Below, piece after piece: positions 61,345-64,000 of a stretch of 64,000 nucleotides of DNA. Both the position numbers and the translations under genes were made by a program. The notes beneath the pieces are model-generated. The model had not been told where the DNA came from and made no database searches. It saw only the letters and a program-made list of their open reading frames with translations. Position 1 is the stretch's first letter; every line of letters begins with the position of its first letter. This stretch comes from Mycobacterium uberis (GTDB lineage Bacteria; Actinomycetota; Actinomycetes; Mycobacteriales; Mycobacteriaceae). The stretch is taken from assembly GCF_003408705.1 (NCBI RefSeq), contig NZ_QAYL01000002.1:62001-126000 (forward strand). The letters are read 5' to 3'.

Positions 61345-61958
61345 ATGGGCTTGCACAACCACCACCTGCTGCTGCGGCATGGGCGAGTACCGCGTGGTTG
61401 AAATCGGGCCAGCACACCGACCATACCGAGCTGGAATTAACCGATACCGACCGGAGTACAAGCCAATCTAGTTTGGACGGGCTCTCGCGGAACTAAAACT
61501 CGTTGATCCGGTGATGGCCAGCAACCCACGTCAACGTGCCTTAGTCACCGCTTAGTTGGCCGAGTTTACCGTTGACGAAGTATCTCCAATTGCTCACTGA
61601 ATGGGGCTATGATTCCTACGAAGGCCTAATCACCGTCTAGATCCGAAAAACCGAACCTGATTGGTTTGGCATGGGTGCACGGATACCCAGGTGGTGAAAG
61701 TTTCGATCTGGTCAGCAAACGCGCCTACCAGGCCGTCACGATGGCACTCGAGCACCGAGAGTCGTGTGACGTGTGTTCGTCAGTCATGACTACTTCTGCC
61801 ACGTGGTGATTACGCGTTGGGTCGGGCTGCCGCTTGTCTAGGGCAGCCGCTTCGGTATGCACACCCGCTCGATTAAAATGTGCGGCTTCGAGCACGGGCT
61901 ACGGCAACTACACACACTTGGGTTAACTAGCCAGCCGCGGCCAGTTGCACCCAGGTGA
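61345..61958 (+). pseudogene. gpm2: Decayed histidine phosphatase (Rv3214, gpm2-like)
   Basis: Begins MGLHNHHLLLLRHG with the RHG motif intact, then shifts frame at once. Later fragments: GLAWVHGYPGGESFDLVSKR, YQAVTMALEHRESCDV, and the end LTSQPRPVAP with a TGA. At least three frameshifts and several stops are present. In M. tuberculosis the ortholog is an acid phosphatase of the phosphoglycerate-mutase fold, directly upstream of entC. Confidence 0.87.
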
Positions 61959-62012
61959 ACACCTATGGCGACAACACACGTCGCCCAGTGGCGTAGGAGA
62001 GAGCCGAACATA

Positions 62013-63113
62013 ATGAAACCGAGCGAACCACCGTTCGCGCTATGCGGGCCACGTGGGACTCTAGTTGCCGACGGGGTACAGATGTACTATAATAATGTCC
62101 ACTCAGCGCAAGCTGCACTGCGTTCCGGGACAGCACCAATACTGTTAGGCGCGTTACCTTTCGATTTGGCCAGTCCCGCTGCACTGGTGGCACCTAGCGC
62201 TGTGCTACGCACCGGTACGCTGCCAGACTGGCCGGCCGGTCCGTTGCCCGCCGTGCGCATCGCCGCCGCCGTCCCGACGCTGGACAACTACCGTTCCTGG
62301 ATCGGCCGAGCGCGCGAGCAACTCACCGCACCCGGCAACTCGCTACGCAAGGTAGTGCTTGCCCGCACGTTGCAGCTGGCCGCGGACGCTCCACTGGACG
62401 GCCGCGTCATCCTGCGCCAGCTAGTTGCGGCCGAACCGACCGGGTATGGATATCTTGTCGACTTGACCGCAGCCGGCGACCAGTACGCGGATATGGCCCT
62501 GGTAGGCGCCAGTCCAGAACTGTTGGTCTCGCGCTTCGGCGACCGTGTCACGTGCCGGCCGTTTGCCGGTTCGGCTCCACGTGCCGCTAACCCCGAAGTC
62601 GACACCGCCAACGGCGCCGCACTGGCCAGCTCAACCAAGAACCGTCACGAGCACCAGCTGGTCATCGACGCGATGCGCGCTGCTCTAGAGCCAGTGTGCG
62701 ACGATTTGATAATCGCGCCTGAGCCGCAATTAAGCCGCACCGCGGCAGTCTGGCACCTGTGCACACCAATTAGTGGCCGGCTGCGCGACATCTCAACTAC
62801 AGCAATCGATCTGGCATTGATCCTGCATCCCACTCCAGCGGTCGGTGGGGTCCCGACAGAGGCCGCATCCGAGCTTATCGCAGCGCTGGAAGGTGACCGC
62901 GGTTTCTATGCGGGCGCAGTGGGCTGGTGCAATGCCAGAGGCAACGGTCACTGGGTGGTATCCATCCGCTGTGCTCAGCTATCGGCCGACCGCCGAACCG
63001 CCCTGGCCCATGCTGGTGGCGGCATCATTGCCGAATCCGATCCCGACGACGAAGTTGACGAGACCACAACTAAATTCACCACGATCCTGAATGCGCTGGG
63101 AGTCAAGCAGTGA
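62013..63113 (+). CDS. entC: Isochorismate synthase EntC
   Basis: Converts chorismate to isochorismate, the entry to menaquinone and, in mycobactin producers, salicylate. Here it matters for menaquinone, the electron acceptor of the Nuo complex (inference). 366 residues. Visible: YLVDLTAAGDQYADMALVGA, SPELLVSRFGDRVTCRPFAG, NRHEHQLVIDAMRAAL, HPTPAVGGVPTEAASELI and GVGW-type AVGWCNARGNGHWVVSIR. The chorismate-binding core is complete. ATG 62013 has AGGAGAGAG upstream. The frame is open from 61965, but the extra residues do not fit. Confidence 0.93.
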   Translation: MKPSEPPFALCGPRGTLVADGVQMYYNNVHSAQAALRSGTAPILLGALPFDLASPAALVAPSAVLRTGTLPDWPAGPLPAVRIAAAVPTLDNYRSWIGRAREQLTAPGNSLRKVVLARTLQLAADAPLDGRVILRQLVAAEPTGYGYLVDLTAAGDQYADMALVGASPELLVSRFGDRVTCRPFAGSAPRAANPEVDTANGAALASSTKNRHEHQLVIDAMRAALEPVCDDLIIAPEPQLSRTAAVWHLCTPISGRLRDISTTAIDLALILHPTPAVGGVPTEAASELIAALEGDRGFYAGAVGWCNARGNGHWVVSIRCAQLSADRRTALAHAGGGIIAESDPDDEVDETTTKFTTILNALGVKQ

Positions 63114-63596
63114 CCGAAAAAGTCCACTGTGCCATACTACAAGGACGCCGCAAAAATTACGGCCATGATTCCAAACGTTGGCCAAATTCCAGCTAACAGC
63201 CGATCAATACACAATCACCGAAACACAAATTCCCACAGCGCTTTTCAGCAGTTCATCAACCGTTCAAGGGCATGTCACCGAAGTCTACAGTGAACTCGCT
63301 GCGATAGCGCTATGGTGCCGTAACTTCTCCACGTGGGGCGGTGTTGCAAACCCCCACTCTACTTGGAGGATTTGTTCGTAAGATCGAGGTTTTACCGTCG
63401 CTAACTAGCTCGTGCGCTGTTGTTGGCGATGGAGACTGAATACCTCGACAACGGCCACACTCGATTGTCATGGGCGGTGCTGAACTGAAACTCCGACGCC
63501 ATCCCGCTGTATGACTATGACAGGATCGGTGAACGTCCTCAGCGCGAATGGGCCACCTACCAACTGTTCGACCCCCTACTAGCTGAACTGGCCGGA
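63110..63596 (+). pseudogene. Decayed GNAT acetyltransferase (Rv3216-like)
   Basis: Starts at a GTG overlapping the entC stop, as expected for Rv3216. Readable pieces: FQLTADQYTITETQIPTALF, VTEVYSELAAIALWCRNFST (the GNAT beta4 region), then after shifts and a lost acetyl-CoA loop, NGHTRLSWAVLN, a stop, NSDAIPLYD and QREWATYQLFDPLLAELA. The CoA-binding RxxGxG/A motif is destroyed. The end overlaps the opposing membrane gene. Confidence 0.85.
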
Positions 63597-64000
63597 CCAC
63601 GCCGATATCCAGCTGCGGCCCAGCGCACGGCCGGCGGACTGAACAGCAATACCAATGTGGTCAGCACCACGATTCCCAGCGGGAATCCGAAAACCGGCTG
63701 ATTCGAGCCGACCGCGAGGTACCACGCGACAGGCAACAGCAACAGTTGGGCAAACACCGCCAGCCCGCGACCCCAGCGTTTGCCGACTAGCAACGCACAT
63801 CCAGCGGCGAGCACCCCGCCGCCGACCACAACGAACCAGATAGCCGTGCCCAAGCTGTTGATGACACGCTGATCGATGCCGGCAGGCCAGCGAATCACCA
63901 GTGCCGCAGCCACCACCAACGCAACTGCACCTTGCAGCACGACAATGAGTCCTGCGCCCCGTACGGCGGCCGGAGCGCATGGCGATACCGCTCGCTTGTG
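63557..64000 (-). CDS. Conserved integral membrane protein (Rv3217c-like), N-terminus outside window
   Basis: The reverse frame is open from the window edge to a TAG at 63557, at least 147 codons. Four membrane helices: VVLQGAVALVVAAALVIRWP, TAIWFVVVGGGVLAAGCALL, GLAVFAQLLLLPVAWYLAVG and GIVVLTTLVLLFSPPAVRWA. An internal GTG at 63940 is not likely to be the start, because upstream residues (VRGAGLIVV) already match the family. No function is known. Confidence 0.85.
   Translation of the reverse strand, partial: HKRAVSPCAPAAVRGAGLIVVLQGAVALVVAAALVIRWPAGIDQRVINSLGTAIWFVVVGGGVLAAGCALLVGKRWGRGLAVFAQLLLLPVAWYLAVGSNQPVFGFPLGIVVLTTLVLLFSPPAVRWAAAGYRRGPASSASRGSNSW

Overview
This window is from a slow-growing Mycobacterium with a decaying genome, most like the leprosy-bacillus group. 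Gene content and order follow the M. tuberculosis blocks Rv3105c-Rv3107c, Rv3137-Rv3163c and Rv3193c-Rv3217c. About one recognisable gene in three is an obvious pseudogene with frameshifts, in-frame stops and internal deletions. The sequence is less GC-rich than ordinary mycobacteria by eye (not computed). M. leprae itself has lost the nuo operon, whereas all 14 nuo genes are open here, so this is not M. leprae. M. uberis or M. lepromatosis would fit better, but the species is inference. Rv numbers below are orthology calls from remembered family sequences, not database searches.

Layout. 1-4.4 kb: 5' part of prfB, ferredoxin reductase fprA, a wrecked agpS-like FAD oxidase and a wrecked membrane-protein gene. 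4.0-9.9 kb: a small hypothetical gene, monophosphatase hisN/impC, acyl-CoA dehydrogenases fadE24-fadE23 behind a strong palindromic operator, quinone oxidoreductase fadB4 and a receiver-like protein. 10-11 kb: a PPE pseudogene. 11.5-27.1 kb: complete nuoA-N (type I NADH dehydrogenase), tightly overlapping and all open. 27.1-28.6 kb: pseudogenes of an Rv3162c-like and a DUF58 protein, ending at an IS200/IS605 tnpA remnant.

28.7-33 kb: a misplaced DosR (dormancy) island. It holds a Usp protein (Rv3134c-like) and an intact DosR response regulator. DosS is truncated and has lost its kinase domain. An Rv2030c-like gene is truncated tail to tail with dosS, and hspX is decayed. 33-34 kb is featureless decay, then an initiator tRNA-fMet.

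34.4-45.4 kb: UPF0182 membrane protein, PDZ/Lon-like protease, DUF2342 hydrolase, pseudogene Rv3196, an ABC1 kinase-like protein, pseudogene whiB7 and helicase uvrD2. 45.8-51.1 kb is a graveyard: a PknH-sensor-like lipoprotein, nudC, adnB, adnA, lipV and an alkyltransferase-like gene, with only one intact gene, a K+ channel (Rv3200c). 51.2-64 kb is mostly intact: TIGR02569 protein, moeZ, DUF3152 zinc-motif protein, a TetR regulator, TB9.4, an MmpS-like-anchored protein, a MiaE-like protein, rhlE, Rv3212, a ParA/Soj ATPase and isochorismate synthase entC. Pseudogenes gpm2 and a GNAT gene lie among them, and the window ends in a partial membrane protein.

Core respiration, fatty-acid oxidation and sulfur-carrier/cofactor functions are kept. 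Regulated stress responses (DosR effectors, WhiB7 resistance, AdnAB and alkylation repair, NudC) have been lost piecemeal. No wholly new system is evident. The most unusual locus is the rearranged, half-deleted DosR island with a surviving orphan DosR.
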